DNA of 56,690 nt from JAKQIM01 sp964633225 (GCA_964633225.1 CAZWFQ010000018.1:1-56690); one strand, 5' to 3'. Positions 15,105-24,574 are shown, counted from the first letter of the stretch. Translations and numbers: made by a program. Notes: a model not told the origin generated them from the sequence alone.

Positions 15105-16037
15105 ATGGTTACGAATACTCTGCATAGACCACGCAAGATCCTGTTAGCGGTGGACGGGTCTGAGCATTCGCTCGCGGCCGTGATGCTGCTGCGAGATCTG
15201 CCTCTCAAAGATCCGGCCCAACCTGATTGTCTCATCACCATCCTGGGTGTATTAAACCCACGCGAAGCCTCTGTTTCAGCGGCGCACATGGCGCCGCTGA
15301 AACAGTCTGAAAAACTGCTCACAGAAAAAAGCCTCGGGGTAGAAACATCGCTTGTGCTGGGCTACCCAGCCGAAACCATCTTGCAGCATGCCCAGAAAGA
15401 ACTGTCAGATCTGACTGTGATGGGCGCAAAAGGCATGCGCGCTACGCTGGGCATCCTGCTGGGCGGCGTTGCACAACAGGTGGTGGAATACACCTGCTGC
15501 CCGGTCTTGATCGTCCGGGCGCCCTACCTTGGCATCCGGCGCGTTTTGATGGCAACGGATGGTTCCGCCAGCAGCCAAGAGGCCGCCGAATACCTGGCGC
15601 GATTTCCCTTGCCAGCCGAAGCACAGGTTCAAGTTGTGCATGTGCTTCCTCCCCCCTCCCTCATGGTCCCAGAATACCTCATTCAAACCTGGTCGCTTGG
15701 GCACGATGCCATCGTCAGTATGCCAATGCCCACGCCAGAAGAGATGGAAACCCAACAAGCCGAAGAAGAAAAACGCGGCAAAGAAATCTTAGAGCGAGCG
15801 CTCAAGACCCTGGCATCAGGCGGCGTGCAGGCTGAGCCAGTGCTTTTGCGTGGCGATACCGCAACCGAACTGATGACCTACTGCACATCACATCAGGTTG
15901 ATTTGATCGTTACTGGCTCGCGTGGGCTTAGCTCGGTACAAGGCTGGCTGCTGGGCAGTGTTTCTCGCAAACTTGTTCACTATGCGAATTGTTCGGTTTT
16001 AGTTGTACGCAGCAGAACCGCGGCACAGCACGTATAG
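15105..16037 (+). CDS. Tandem-domain universal stress protein (UspA family)
   Basis: A 310-residue cytosolic protein with two Usp domains. Domain 1 starts KILLAVDGSEHS and ends VMGAKGMRATLGILLGGVAQQVV. Domain 2 starts RVLMATDGSASSQEA and ends VTGSRGLSSVQGWLLGSVSRKLV. Both keep the G-x2-G-x9-G nucleotide-binding pattern, so ATP binding is likely in each. Such proteins respond to energy and redox stress. GGAGG lies upstream of the ATG. The Rex box in its promoter suggests control by the NADH/NAD+ ratio, which is inference from the site. Confidence 0.9.
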   Translation: MVTNTLHRPRKILLAVDGSEHSLAAVMLLRDLPLKDPAQPDCLITILGVLNPREASVSAAHMAPLKQSEKLLTEKSLGVETSLVLGYPAETILQHAQKELSDLTVMGAKGMRATLGILLGGVAQQVVEYTCCPVLIVRAPYLGIRRVLMATDGSASSQEAAEYLARFPLPAEAQVQVVHVLPPPSLMVPEYLIQTWSLGHDAIVSMPMPTPEEMETQQAEEEKRGKEILERALKTLASGGVQAEPVLLRGDTATELMTYCTSHQVDLIVTGSRGLSSVQGWLLGSVSRKLVHYANCSVLVVRSRTAAQHV

Positions 16038-16043
16038 CAATAA

Positions 16044-16382
16044 CTAAATTCCGTGCTGGAGATTAAAGAACCCGATCAGCTTCATCGCCAGGCCCAAATT
16101 CCCCTTAAGCTGTAGCTTACCCTGCATCAGGGCTGCCATGCCGTCCATCTGACCCAACAAAATCTTGCGGAATACCTGCGCCTCAGCGGTGAGTGTTAAT
16201 GTGGGATTTTCAGTAACACCGGGAGTCACCTTGCATGCACCATCGCGGATGGCTATGATCCAATCGCCGCCTTGCTCGCCAGTGAGGTGATACTGCACAA
16301 CCGCATCCACGTTTCCAGCCCTTTCGGGCACAAACGCTTTTTCATGTCCCAGTACCAACTGTTCAACGGTATATTCGGCCAT
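16044..16382 (-). CDS. SCP2 sterol-carrier-like domain protein
   Basis: A 112-residue single-domain protein. The SCP2 fold is suggested by QYHLTGEQGGDWIIAIRDGACKV, then PTLTLTAEAQVFRKILLGQMDGMAALMQGKLQLKGNLGLAMKL, the typical lipid-pocket pattern ending in a helical GxLxxKGD-like segment. Such proteins bind hydrophobic ligands such as acyl chains. Its stop lies 6 nt from the convergent UspA stop. GGAGA lies upstream of the ATG. The ligand is unknown. Confidence 0.75.
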   Translation of the reverse strand: MAEYTVEQLVLGHEKAFVPERAGNVDAVVQYHLTGEQGGDWIIAIRDGACKVTPGVTENPTLTLTAEAQVFRKILLGQMDGMAALMQGKLQLKGNLGLAMKLIGFFNLQHGI

Positions 16383-16437
16383 TTTGAAATCTCCAATTCA
16401 GGGATTAAATCTCCCGGCAAATAAAGTCTAACCAAAT

Positions 16438-17358
16438 TCAAGGCAACGAGAGCTTAAAATTATCGAACAATACATCTGCCCTGGGCTCGCCATTAGCGCC
16501 AACAATCAACCCGGTCTTACCGGCAAACAACTCTGCGTCGCGCACATTCAATAACTTTGTACCATTCACGGTGAGCGTCAGATTAGGCCCCTGGCAATCA
16601 GCCTGAATATGGTTGGTTCCGCTGGTCTTAAAAACGCCCGACCCCGAGTCAGACCCAATCACTGTAAACACCCCGTCAACCTTCTTGGCAATCTCATAAT
16701 AACCGTCTATATCCACCACAAAGCGGTATAAATTATTTGTGTCAATAAAGCGACAGGCAACACCCATGTAAGTTCCTTCTGAACCATCCGCTCGCATCAC
16801 ATCCACTTCCACCCGGATATTTTCAAAGTACTGCTCGCGAACGCTGTAGATTGGGGCCTCGCCCGTTGTCACTTTGGCCACCATATGATATCCACCTTGC
16901 AAGAATTCCATTCCATAGATATTCGATTCGCCAGTAAACCAACCAGCCAATAACTCAAAATCATCCAGGAATGGCAGATTGATCCCAATATCCTCGGGCG
17001 GCGTAGGGCTGGAATATATCAATTGAGTACTAACAGGGCTTTCAATAGTAGAAGTACTCTGGTTTAGCGGCGTAGCAGTGAACGTGCCCTGATCTAGCGG
17101 CACAGCCGTAGATGTCCCCTGGTTCAGCGCTGTGCTCGTCGCCATCCGCGTCGGCGTCCTTGTGGCGGTAGGCAGGGGCGGAGGTGTCCAGGTTGGACGG
17201 GGCGTTACAGTAGGAACATCGGTGGGCGGGACAGCACTAGTGGGCTCCGCCGTAGGCGGCTGGGTGGGCTGCTGCGAGATGGTAGCAGTGCTGCAAGCCA
17301 AATTTACCAGGAGAAACAATGCAAACAAACGCAGGAGAAAACCAGGGTGTTTTTTCAT
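16438..17358 (-). CDS. Secreted lipoprotein with Pro/Thr-rich linker and beta-sandwich domain
   Basis: A 306-residue protein with a lipoprotein signal (LLVNLAC, Cys at about 22). Residues about 25-130 form a long linker of Pro, Thr and Ser, including three 10-residue repeats (see 17038-17127). The C-terminal part (about 135-306) is beta-rich and resembles the laminin-G/concanavalin-like fold of carbohydrate-binding or DUF1080 proteins: FLDDFELLAGWF, GVACRFIDTNNLYRFVVD, GKTGLIVGANGE, VLFDNFKLSLP. Surface binding of a polymer is plausible. It lies 20 nt after the M23-family lipoprotein gene and is probably co-transcribed with it. Confidence 0.7.
   Translation of the reverse strand: MKKHPGFLLRLFALFLLVNLACSTATISQQPTQPPTAEPTSAVPPTDVPTVTPRPTWTPPPLPTATRTPTRMATSTALNQGTSTAVPLDQGTFTATPLNQSTSTIESPVSTQLIYSSPTPPEDIGINLPFLDDFELLAGWFTGESNIYGMEFLQGGYHMVAKVTTGEAPIYSVREQYFENIRVEVDVMRADGSEGTYMGVACRFIDTNNLYRFVVDIDGYYEIAKKVDGVFTVIGSDSGSGVFKTSGTNHIQADCQGPNLTLTVNGTKLLNVRDAELFAGKTGLIVGANGEPRADVLFDNFKLSLP
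17038..17127 (-). repeat. Three 30-bp tandem repeats in the lipoprotein linker
   Basis: Three in-frame units encode L-[ND]-Q-[GS]-T-x-T-x-x-P-like decapeptides, with their Leu codons at 17127, 17097 and 17067. The copies have diverged in sequence. Such linkers vary in length between strains. Confidence 0.6.
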
Positions 17359-17378
17359 CAGTGCAAACTCCGATCTTT

Positions 17379-18263
17379 CTACGGGAACAAATTGCCTTGC
17401 AAACTCAAGTGCCTGGTAAGCATAGCAAAATCCAGGATGGATGTCAAGCGAAACAGTTCCATCGGGTCAAAGTGCCGAAAAGTGCCGCTGGTACGCCATA
17501 AGCGATACTGCTCCATCTCTTCGAGCGTGGCGCTGGTATCGTAAAAAACCATACCCTCAAAACGCTCCCCTGCTGGTCCCAGGCGCATCTCTAAATGTAA
17601 GTGTGGGTTGACGATGTTGTAACCACTCATCCCCACTGTTCCCAACGCCTCCCCACAAGTCACATTCTCCCCCAACGAAAGTTGTGGTGGATTCTGCATA
17701 TGCGCATACAGATGGTAAAGTGATTCCCCTTCACCCATCCCCAGAGCATCCGCAATCTCGGTTGGCAAATCCTTGCCAGGGGTCTCGATTATGATCATAT
17801 TTCCATACGGCAGCCGGTCATGGATCGCCGCCGCAACCACACCCGGCAGGATTGCCTGGATCACCTCCCCCTCAATCGAAGACCGCTCTCTGCGCCGCCA
17901 GTGCGAGAAATCGACGCCCTGATGACGCTCATCACGCCCGGCAGGAGGAGGATTGTAAGGGTCTGAAACAATTTCCCAAAGCTCCAGAATGGTTTCCTCA
18001 GCTAGCGGAGAACAAATCTGCCAGGTTGGTTGAGGTTGTACTGTGGGCAAAGCGGTAGCAGTGGGCTCAGGTATGCCATCACCAACCATCTGCGGCTCGG
18101 TTGCGGTCACTACGGGAAGAGAATCTAAGAAAACTGCCTGAGGGGTGGTTGATGCCACGACGGTAGGATATTCTACCTCTGCGGCAGGGGTAGCCAAGTT
18201 CTCCGGCTGGCAAGCCGCCATCAAAAATAAAATCATTACGCAAAACCATTTACAAGTTTTCAC
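17379..18263 (-). CDS. M23-family (LytM-like) peptidase lipoprotein
   Basis: A 294-residue protein. The N-terminus has a lipobox (FLMAAC), then a Thr/Pro-rich linker (about residues 20-80). The M23 fold shows its zinc and catalytic motifs: RHQGVDFSH, then LYHLYAHM and NPHLHLEMR. The usual H-x3-D of the first motif reads HQGVD. Such enzymes cut peptidoglycan cross-links or act as inactive activators; the key His residues are kept here. I prefer the GTG at 18263 because it lies 7 nt after a TATAAT and gives a compact signal peptide; an ATG at 18272 overlaps that -10. It precedes the other lipoprotein gene. Confidence 0.75.
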   Translation of the reverse strand: MKTCKWFCVMILFLMAACQPENLATPAAEVEYPTVVASTTPQAVFLDSLPVVTATEPQMVGDGIPEPTATALPTVQPQPTWQICSPLAEETILELWEIVSDPYNPPPAGRDERHQGVDFSHWRRRERSSIEGEVIQAILPGVVAAAIHDRLPYGNMIIIETPGKDLPTEIADALGMGEGESLYHLYAHMQNPPQLSLGENVTCGEALGTVGMSGYNIVNPHLHLEMRLGPAGERFEGMVFYDTSATLEEMEQYRLWRTSGTFRHFDPMELFRLTSILDFAMLTRHLSLQGNLFP

Positions 18264-18270
18264 ACGCCCC

Positions 18271-18276
18271 ATTATA
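18271..18276 (-). promoter_or_regulatory. -10 element TATAAT before the M23 lipoprotein gene
   Basis: TATAAT on the minus strand is followed by 7 nt and a GTG (18263), again the leaderless spacing. The expected -35 falls within the tRNA terminator stem and is weak. Confidence 0.45.
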
Positions 18277-18281
18277 TATCG

Positions 18282-18323
18282 AAAAGCAGAGGCGAAACCA
18301 TGCGATTACACGGTTTCGCCTCT
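18282..18323 (-). terminator. Terminator downstream of tRNA-Pro
   Basis: A 12-bp stem (AGAGGCGAAACC 18288-18299 with its complement 18312-18323, 12-nt loop) is followed on the minus strand by GCTTTTC. It ends the tRNA transcript before the M23 gene's own promoter. Confidence 0.75.
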
Positions 18324-18329
18324 ACTAAT

Positions 18330-18407
18330 TGGTCGGGGCGCCGGGAATTGAACCCGGGACCTCTTGCACCCCATGCAAGCGCGCTAGCCGGACTGCGCTA
18401 CGCCCCG
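18330..18407 (-). tRNA. tRNA-Pro (anticodon GGG)
   Basis: On the minus strand a full cloverleaf can be drawn: acceptor CGGGGCG/CGCCCCG, anticodon arm CTTGC-ATGGGGT-GCAAG with anticodon GGG, and T arm CCGGG-TTCAATT-CCCGG. A discriminator A and an encoded CCA (18330-18332) end the gene. It reads CCC and CCT codons, three of the four Pro codons in the proS leader ORF being of these kinds. Confidence 0.96.
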
Positions 18408-18424
18408 TTCTGAATTGCGGGCGA

Positions 18425-18453
18425 ATTATAGCGCGTTCGGGCAGATCTGGCAA
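18425..18453 (-). promoter_or_regulatory. Promoter TTGCCA-N17-TATAAT of tRNA-Pro
   Basis: On the minus strand TTGCCA (18453-18448), 17 nt and TATAAT (18430-18425). Transcription would begin about 10 nt before the tRNA 5' end. Confidence 0.8.
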
Positions 18454-18507
18454 CCCCCTTTTTGACCAATTTTGAAATCAATTACAGGCTCGAATGACCA
18501 GTCGGGT

Positions 18508-18513
18508 TATAAT
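18508..18513 (+). promoter_or_regulatory. -10 element TATAAT, predicted leaderless start
   Basis: TATAAT lies exactly 6 nt before the ATG at 18520. A longer reading frame starts at 18472, but that start lies upstream of this -10. The -35 is weak. Confidence 0.6.
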
Positions 18514-18519
18514 ATTCTT

Positions 18520-21500
18520 ATGTCGCGCGCTCAGATTCTTGGGGTGATCACTGGTGTTGGTTTGGTGGCAGGTGGGATTCTGACCATCTTTGCTGCCATA
18601 CCGCTCATGATAAAACCGCAGCCGCTTTATAAATTCGTCCCCCTACTGGTAGATTTCGTGGGATTGGCCTTGCTGTGGATAGCCCGCCGCATCAATCGAA
18701 GAGGAAATACCACCCGGGCAGCTTACATTGCGCTCGTTGTGATGATTGTATTTATCAGCACCCATATCCCACCAATCGAATTGGAGCGCCAGGTTATTCT
18801 ATATGCCTTGCCAACCATCCTGGCAAGCTTTCTCATCAGCCCAATCCATTCATTTGTATATGCGGCCCTTTCCACAGTTGGATATACCGCCACAACCCTG
18901 GGTGCGCTCATGGCCAATGAGCCGGTGCAATATAATGCTATATCAATTGCAGAGCTATTTGTGTTAGCCACAGTGGCTTACGTCTTGACTGCACGCCTTG
19001 AACGCGCCCTACAAGAATCCAGGAGCAATGCCGCCAACTATCAACGGCAGGCGATTACCCTGGAGAATATGTTCGACAGCGTGATCCTCACCGATTCAGA
19101 AGGCCAGATCACAGACTGGAACCCAGCTGCCGAACGTATGTTTGGCTACCACAAAGATGAGGTGCTCGAAAAGCCCGCAACCATTATTTATCGTCCAGAA
19201 GATATTCCCCATCTGACAGACAAGATCAAAATAGAAATTGAAGCCCATAAACGCTGGGCCGGAGAGATCCATTATTTACACAAAGATGGGCAAAGCGGTT
19301 TTTGCGCCACGGTCATTGTTCCTGTGTTTGACCAAGACGGGAAGTTGATCTCAACCGTAGGGATGAATCAAGACATCACCGAACGTAAACGAACAGAAGA
19401 TGCCCTGCGCGACAGCGAAAGTCTCAATCGCGCCATCATCGAACATGCGCCGGTAGGGATTTCGGTCCGCGGCCCCACCGGCCAATTACTGAGCTATAAC
19501 GAAACCTGGCGTACGATTTGGGCAATGCCAGACCAGGCGATCCAAGACGACATGTCTAAAGTCCGCCCAACACTAGCATTTGATTATCAAGATAACTACC
19601 TGAGCGAATACCTTCCAGAAATCAAGCGCGTTTACCAGGAAGGCGGATCCCTTTATATTTCCGAGTTGCACAATCAAAAGCGCCGGCCCGGAGCGGCCGA
19701 GTGGATCTCTCAGTATTTTTATGCCATCCAGGGCGAACAGGGCAAGGTCTCTCAAGTTGTCATCCTAACCGAAGACATCACCTTCGCCAAGCAGCGCGAA
19801 CGCGAATTGAAAGCTGTGGCAGATATCAGCCAATCCCTACGCGCTGCTCAGGTTCGCAGTGACATGCTGCCGATTATTTTAAATGAAGTTAACCGAGCGC
19901 TGGATTGCAAAAGCAGCCTGATAGCCCTGAGCGATGAAGTCAGCGAAGAAACCATCATTGAGCTGGCTGTTGGCAATTGGTCAGGGATCAACCAGATGCA
20001 CCTTTCGTCCGAACAAAATGTGTTCAAAGACATCATTGGCCCCAGGCAGCAATACACAGTTGACGACGTGAGAACCGATCCACGGATCACATTCAGCGAC
20101 CTCCTGGATGGGGATTATGCCGCTGCCGCTGTCCCCATGACTGTCAAAGAAAATGCCATCGGCGCCCTGGCAATCGGCCGCTCGACAGCCTATTCGTCTG
20201 AAGACATAAAAATCCTGAAAATTATCGCTCAAACTGGCGCCAACGCCTTGCACCGCGCTCAATTATACGAACAAACCCAATCTCAAGCCCGCCAGTTGGA
20301 GATCGTCAACGAAATTGGCCGATCGCTCGCTGAAACACTCCACCCACCCCAGATATATGAACGCATATCGCGCGGCCTGCATGCGCTGCTCCCTGACCTT
20401 TCAGCTATTATCATTTCTCAATATGATCCACAAGAACAAATCATTACCTGCACTTACGGCGAATACGACGATCAACCAATCGACGTAAGCACATTACCCA
20501 TTGTACCGTTTAATCCAGGTGGGCAAGGCCCACAAAGCGAAGTCATTCGCGAACGGAAAACAATCCTGGTCAATGATCTAGAAACACGCCTGAAATCATC
20601 ATCTCACAATATTTCTATCGGACCACCGCCCTACCCCCAATCTGCAATCTATGCCCCCATGATGGCCAAGGGCCAGGTGGCTGGCATTTTGCAAGTTCAA
20701 AGTTATTACCTGAATTACTTCAGGCAGTCGGATGCTGAAGCACTGGCCCTGGTGGCCAATTCAGCCGCCATTATGATTGAAAACGCTCGCCTGTTTTCAG
20801 AAACACAGCGCCGCTTAGAGCGATTAACTGCCCTGCGCACAATTGACATGGCCATTAATGCCAGCCTGGATTTGCGTGTTACGTTAAACATCCTGCTAGA
20901 GCAGATTGTTCACCAACTACACATGGACGCGGCTGCCATTCTGATGTTTAACTCCCACACGCAGTTTCTTGAATATGCTGCTACTTTTGCCTTCCGGGGC
21001 AGCCTAAATGCGCATTCCGCCGTACGGATCGGCGAAGGTCTTGCGGGCCGCGCCGCCCTGGAAAGACAAACCATGAGCATCGCCGACCTCAAAACCGATA
21101 CATATTTCCATACTCCGAAACATTGGGTAATAATTGAAGAGTTTACAGCCTGTTGGGCCAGCCCTCTGATCGCAAAAGGCGAGATCAAAGGCGTCTTAGA
21201 AGTATTTTGCCGCACCCCATTCCGGCCCGATCAAGATTGGCTCGAGTTTTTAGAAACGCTTGCCGGGCAATCGGCCATCGCAGTAGATAATGCCACCATG
21301 TTCAACGACTTACAGCGCTCAAATACTGAACTCAGGTTAGCTTATGACACCACATTAGAAGGCTGGTCACGCGCCCTTGATCTGCGCGATCATGATACAG
21401 AAGGACATACACAGCGCGTTACGGAATTAAGTGTACGCCTGGCAGAGGTGATGGGGTTGGATGACGCCAGGCTGCTACAGATCCGCCGCGGGGCATTGCT

Positions 21501-21894
21501 CCATGATATTGGCAAGTTAGCGGTACCCGATCAAATATTGCATAAGCCTGGGCCGCTGACGCCTGAAGAACGCCAAATCATCAGCCGTCACCCCACCCAT
21601 GCCTTTGAAATGCTCTCGCCGATTGAATTCCTGGCACCGGCCCTTAACATTCCCTACTGTCATCATGAAAAATGGGATGGCACCGGCTATCCCCGCGGGC
21701 TCAAAGAGAATCAAATTCCACTCGAGGCCCGCATATTTGCTCTGGCAGATGTGTGGGATTCGATTTGCTCTGACCGCCCATACCGCAAAGCCTGGCCGGT
21801 TGAGAAAGCCATTGAACATCTTCGCCAGGAGTCAGGCAAATATTTCGATCCGGAAATTGTCGATATCTTTATTCGAGCGGAGGTTTGGAAATGA
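18520..21894 (+). CDS. Membrane PAS-GAF sensor with HD-GYP cyclic-di-GMP phosphodiesterase
   Basis: An 1124-residue signalling protein. Residues about 5-160 contain five or six hydrophobic helices. Two PAS domains follow (about 180-300 and 310-430, the first with TDSEGQITDWNPAAERMFGY). Three GAF domains come next (about 435-575, 590-760 and 770-925). The C-terminal HD-GYP domain (about 935-1120) keeps the metal-binding HDIGK (His995-Asp996) and HHEKWDGTGYPRGL (Asp1053 onward), so it should hydrolyse c-di-GMP. The stop overlaps the following hydrolase start (ATGA). The input signal is unknown. Confidence 0.9.
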   Translation: MSRAQILGVITGVGLVAGGILTIFAAIPLMIKPQPLYKFVPLLVDFVGLALLWIARRINRRGNTTRAAYIALVVMIVFISTHIPPIELERQVILYALPTILASFLISPIHSFVYAALSTVGYTATTLGALMANEPVQYNAISIAELFVLATVAYVLTARLERALQESRSNAANYQRQAITLENMFDSVILTDSEGQITDWNPAAERMFGYHKDEVLEKPATIIYRPEDIPHLTDKIKIEIEAHKRWAGEIHYLHKDGQSGFCATVIVPVFDQDGKLISTVGMNQDITERKRTEDALRDSESLNRAIIEHAPVGISVRGPTGQLLSYNETWRTIWAMPDQAIQDDMSKVRPTLAFDYQDNYLSEYLPEIKRVYQEGGSLYISELHNQKRRPGAAEWISQYFYAIQGEQGKVSQVVILTEDITFAKQRERELKAVADISQSLRAAQVRSDMLPIILNEVNRALDCKSSLIALSDEVSEETIIELAVGNWSGINQMHLSSEQNVFKDIIGPRQQYTVDDVRTDPRITFSDLLDGDYAAAAVPMTVKENAIGALAIGRSTAYSSEDIKILKIIAQTGANALHRAQLYEQTQSQARQLEIVNEIGRSLAETLHPPQIYERISRGLHALLPDLSAIIISQYDPQEQIITCTYGEYDDQPIDVSTLPIVPFNPGGQGPQSEVIRERKTILVNDLETRLKSSSHNISIGPPPYPQSAIYAPMMAKGQVAGILQVQSYYLNYFRQSDAEALALVANSAAIMIENARLFSETQRRLERLTALRTIDMAINASLDLRVTLNILLEQIVHQLHMDAAAILMFNSHTQFLEYAATFAFRGSLNAHSAVRIGEGLAGRAALERQTMSIADLKTDTYFHTPKHWVIIEEFTACWASPLIAKGEIKGVLEVFCRTPFRPDQDWLEFLETLAGQSAIAVDNATMFNDLQRSNTELRLAYDTTLEGWSRALDLRDHDTEGHTQRVTELSVRLAEVMGLDDARLLQIRRGALLHDIGKLAVPDQILHKPGPLTPEERQIISRHPTHAFEMLSPIEFLAPALNIPYCHHEKWDGTGYPRGLKENQIPLEARIFALADVWDSICSDRPYRKAWPVEKAIEHLRQESGKYFDPEIVDIFIRAEVWK

Positions 21895-22682
21895 AAATCC
21901 GTTTACCTGGACTTTCGATGGCTTACAGCATGCGCGGCAAAGGTCTTCCACTCTTGTTCATCCATGGGTACCCTCTCAGTCGCCAAATTTGGAAGCACCA
22001 GCTTTCGGGGATGGCAGATACTGCCCATTTGTTAGCGCCCGATCTACGCGGCTTTGGCGGATCTGACCATTTACCCGGCCCTTACAGCATTGATCTCTTG
22101 GCACAAGACTGCAATGACTTTCTCGACGCACTGAAGATTACACAACCCGTGGTAGTTTGTGGAATTTCGATGGGTGGATATATCAGCCTGGCGTTTTACC
22201 AGAAGTTTGCCCATCGCGTTGGAGGCATGATCTTGGCTGGCACACGCCCAGGCACCGACAGCCCACAAGGCAAAGCAGGGCGCGAGAAATCGATACAATT
22301 GGTTCAACAATCTGGCTCACAGGCAATCGCCGAGGGCATGATCGGGAAAATGTTGGCCCCTCAAAGCTACACCACCCGCCCCGCCTTGGTTGCCCAAGTG
22401 CTAAAAATTATGACGAGTGCATCGGTCGATGGCATCGCCGGAGCGCTTTATGCCATGCGCGATCGGCCCGACTCAACCCCGATGCTCAGCCAAATCCACT
22501 GCCCTACCCTGGTCATTCATGGCGCCGAGGATCAGGTTATCCCGCCCGAAGAGGCTGAATCCACGCAAGCAGCTATCCCCAATGCCCGGCTGGTGGTACT
22601 GGCCAAAGCCGGTCATCTGCTTAACCTCGAACAGCCAGCTGCCTTCAATCACGCCTTACGCGAATTCATGGGGCTGCTTTAA
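21891..22682 (+). CDS. Alpha/beta-fold hydrolase
   Basis: A 263-residue serine hydrolase. The oxyanion region is FIHGYPLSRQIW, the nucleophile elbow is CGISMGGYISL (Ser about 95), the acid is in VIHGAEDQVIPPEEA, and the His is in AGHLLNLEQPAAF. The substrate cannot be predicted; esterase, lactonase or epoxide-type activity are all possible. I chose the ATG at 21891, which overlaps the previous stop and follows GGAGG. The convergent nadD gene ends 6 nt from its stop. Confidence 0.85.
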   Translation: MKIRLPGLSMAYSMRGKGLPLLFIHGYPLSRQIWKHQLSGMADTAHLLAPDLRGFGGSDHLPGPYSIDLLAQDCNDFLDALKITQPVVVCGISMGGYISLAFYQKFAHRVGGMILAGTRPGTDSPQGKAGREKSIQLVQQSGSQAIAEGMIGKMLAPQSYTTRPALVAQVLKIMTSASVDGIAGALYAMRDRPDSTPMLSQIHCPTLVIHGAEDQVIPPEEAESTQAAIPNARLVVLAKAGHLLNLEQPAAFNHALREFMGLL

Positions 22683-22688
22683 AATGAT

Positions 22689-23300
22689 TCATTCCTGTTG
22701 GTATAACCTACGCTGATCGATCATCTGATACACCGGGGTTGGCAAAAAATACCGGTAAGGTATGCCATTGCGCACCCGCTGGCGAATATCAGAAGACGAT
22801 ATTTCTAACCAGGGAGTTTTTATAAACAATACCTTCTCAGATACCCCCGGCAGAAGAGTTTCAATACGCTCGAGGTCTATATCGACTCCTGTTCGATGCA
22901 TCACACCAATTCCAGCGCATGCTCTCACAAACTCCCCAGCATGATGCCAGGTAGGCAAATTGCTGAGTGAGTCGCCGCCCATTAAATAGATCAAGTCTGC
23001 GCCTTGGTAATATGCCTGAAGCAGGCGCACAGTATCCACTGCATAATGAGGCGGTTTTCGGTCAATGTCGACCAATGACAAAGAGAAGCCAGGGCTATCC
23101 CCTAAGGCCGCGTGCAGCATTTCAAGGCGCTGGGGCAAAGGTGTTATGGGCTGGTCTTGCTTATGTGGCGGGAAGGGGGTTAAAACCCATAATACTTGCT
23201 CCAGACCCAACTGTGCCTGGGCTTCTGAAGCAAGTACAAGGTGGCCGATATGCGGGGGATCAAAGGTTCCACCCAAAATACCCAGCCGCCGGACACTCAA
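22689..23300 (-). CDS. nadD: Nicotinate-nucleotide adenylyltransferase
   Basis: A 203-residue enzyme of NAD biosynthesis that adenylates nicotinate mononucleotide. The nucleotidyltransferase motif is GILGGTFDPPHIGHLVLA at the N-terminus, and the second signature is EISSSDIRQRV near residue 165. It starts at TTG and overlaps the obgE stop by 4 nt (TTGA), so it is translationally coupled. The nadD-obgE pairing is common. NAD synthesis beside the NADH sensor Rex is worth noting, although they lie on opposite strands. Confidence 0.93.
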   Translation of the reverse strand: MSVRRLGILGGTFDPPHIGHLVLASEAQAQLGLEQVLWVLTPFPPHKQDQPITPLPQRLEMLHAALGDSPGFSLSLVDIDRKPPHYAVDTVRLLQAYYQGADLIYLMGGDSLSNLPTWHHAGEFVRACAGIGVMHRTGVDIDLERIETLLPGVSEKVLFIKTPWLEISSSDIRQRVRNGIPYRYFLPTPVYQMIDQRRLYQQE

Positions 23301-24556
23301 TCAGACCATTCCAATTCGTGCTCGCCTATAATCACCGTATCCCCTTCTTGCACACCAGCTTCGCGCAAAGCCTTGTCCACCCCCAGGGTTTCAAGGATAT
23401 GTTGGAAACGGCGAACCGAATCGTCAAACTCCCAATAAGTCATTGCCGCAGCACGCTCGATCGCATCACCGTGAACATACCAACCTTCGGGAGTTTGCTC
23501 AATCGTAAATTGTCGCGGATCGGTTTCAACCCGGTAAACTGGGGTAGCAACAACTTCTGCCACCGGTGGGACACTTTGCAATAGCTGAACAGCCTGGTAA
23601 AGCAGAGCCCTTACATTTGTGCCAACCGCGGCCGAAATTGCCAGGGGGTGATGACCAAGGCGCTTAAGCGCAGCCTCAATCGATGGCCAGCGCGCCTGCA
23701 CGTCCGGCAAATCCATTTTATTCAATGCTACTACCTGAGGCTTGCTTGCCAGGTTCGGATCAAACAAGGCTAACTCACTATTGATCTGAGCAAAATCCAT
23801 CACTGGATCATCAGCCAGACCATCTAAAAGATGGATCAAAACTCTGGTACGCTGCACATGGCGCAAAAAATCGTGCCCCAGACCAATCCCCATGTGCGCT
23901 CCTTCAATCAGGCCGGGGATGTCTGCCAGAACCAGGGTAAGCCCATCGTCCAGGTCTGCCACACCCAGATTTGGCTCAATTGTAGTGAATGGATATGAAG
24001 CAATCTTAGGTTTTGCGTTGGTGACCACTGACAAAAAAGTGGACTTTCCAGCGTTGGGAACTCCCACAATGCCCACGTCCGCGATCAATTTCAATTCTAG
24101 CCGCAAGTAACGTTCTTCGAACGGCTCACCGTGTTCCGCAATCCGAGGAGCCTGGTTGCGCGAATTTGCGAAGCGGGCATTGCCGCGCCCACCCCGCCCG
24201 CCCTTACAGATCACCAAGCGCTGCCCAGCTTCTACCAAATCACCCAACACCTCGCCAGTCTTGGCATCTGTGATGATCGTACCGGGCGGAACCGGAATGA
24301 TCAGATCCTCGGCCGAACGGCCAGTCATGTCACTGCGCGCACCACGCTCACCATCCGCAGCCTTGAATTTGGCTTGGTGCCTGAACAAAACCAAAGTGTT
24401 AAGCGTGGGACGCACTTCCAAGATCGCATCCCCGCCCTTGCCACCATCGCCGCCATCTGGGCCGCCATATGGTATATATTTTTCGCGGCGAAAGTGTACA
24501 ACCCCATCACCGCCTTTTCCAGACCGTACGTAAATTTTCGCTTCATCAATGAACAT
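23297..24556 (-). CDS. obgE: Obg/CgtA GTPase
   Basis: A 419-residue ribosome-associated GTPase. The glycine-rich Obg fold occupies about residues 1-158 (FIDEAKIYVRSGKGGDGVVHF). The G domain follows with G1 GVPNAGKST, G3 DIPGLIEGA and G4 NKMD, and an OCT-type C-terminal domain covers about 340-419. It functions in large-subunit assembly and stress response. I chose ATG at 24556, which gives the standard N-terminus; an earlier in-frame start at 24622 would cross the promoter. The mRNA leader is only 2-3 nt. Confidence 0.96.
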   Translation of the reverse strand: MFIDEAKIYVRSGKGGDGVVHFRREKYIPYGGPDGGDGGKGGDAILEVRPTLNTLVLFRHQAKFKAADGERGARSDMTGRSAEDLIIPVPPGTIITDAKTGEVLGDLVEAGQRLVICKGGRGGRGNARFANSRNQAPRIAEHGEPFEERYLRLELKLIADVGIVGVPNAGKSTFLSVVTNAKPKIASYPFTTIEPNLGVADLDDGLTLVLADIPGLIEGAHMGIGLGHDFLRHVQRTRVLIHLLDGLADDPVMDFAQINSELALFDPNLASKPQVVALNKMDLPDVQARWPSIEAALKRLGHHPLAISAAVGTNVRALLYQAVQLLQSVPPVAEVVATPVYRVETDPRQFTIEQTPEGWYVHGDAIERAAAMTYWEFDDSVRRFQHILETLGVDKALREAGVQEGDTVIIGEHELEWSD

Positions 24557-24565
24557 AATATGTAG

Positions 24566-24574
24566 ATTATACCA
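24566..24574 (-). promoter_or_regulatory. Extended -10 promoter TGGTATAAT of obgE
   Basis: On the minus strand TGGTATAAT is followed by 9 nt and the obgE ATG, predicting a 2-3 nt leader. No clear -35 is needed with an extended -10. Confidence 0.65.
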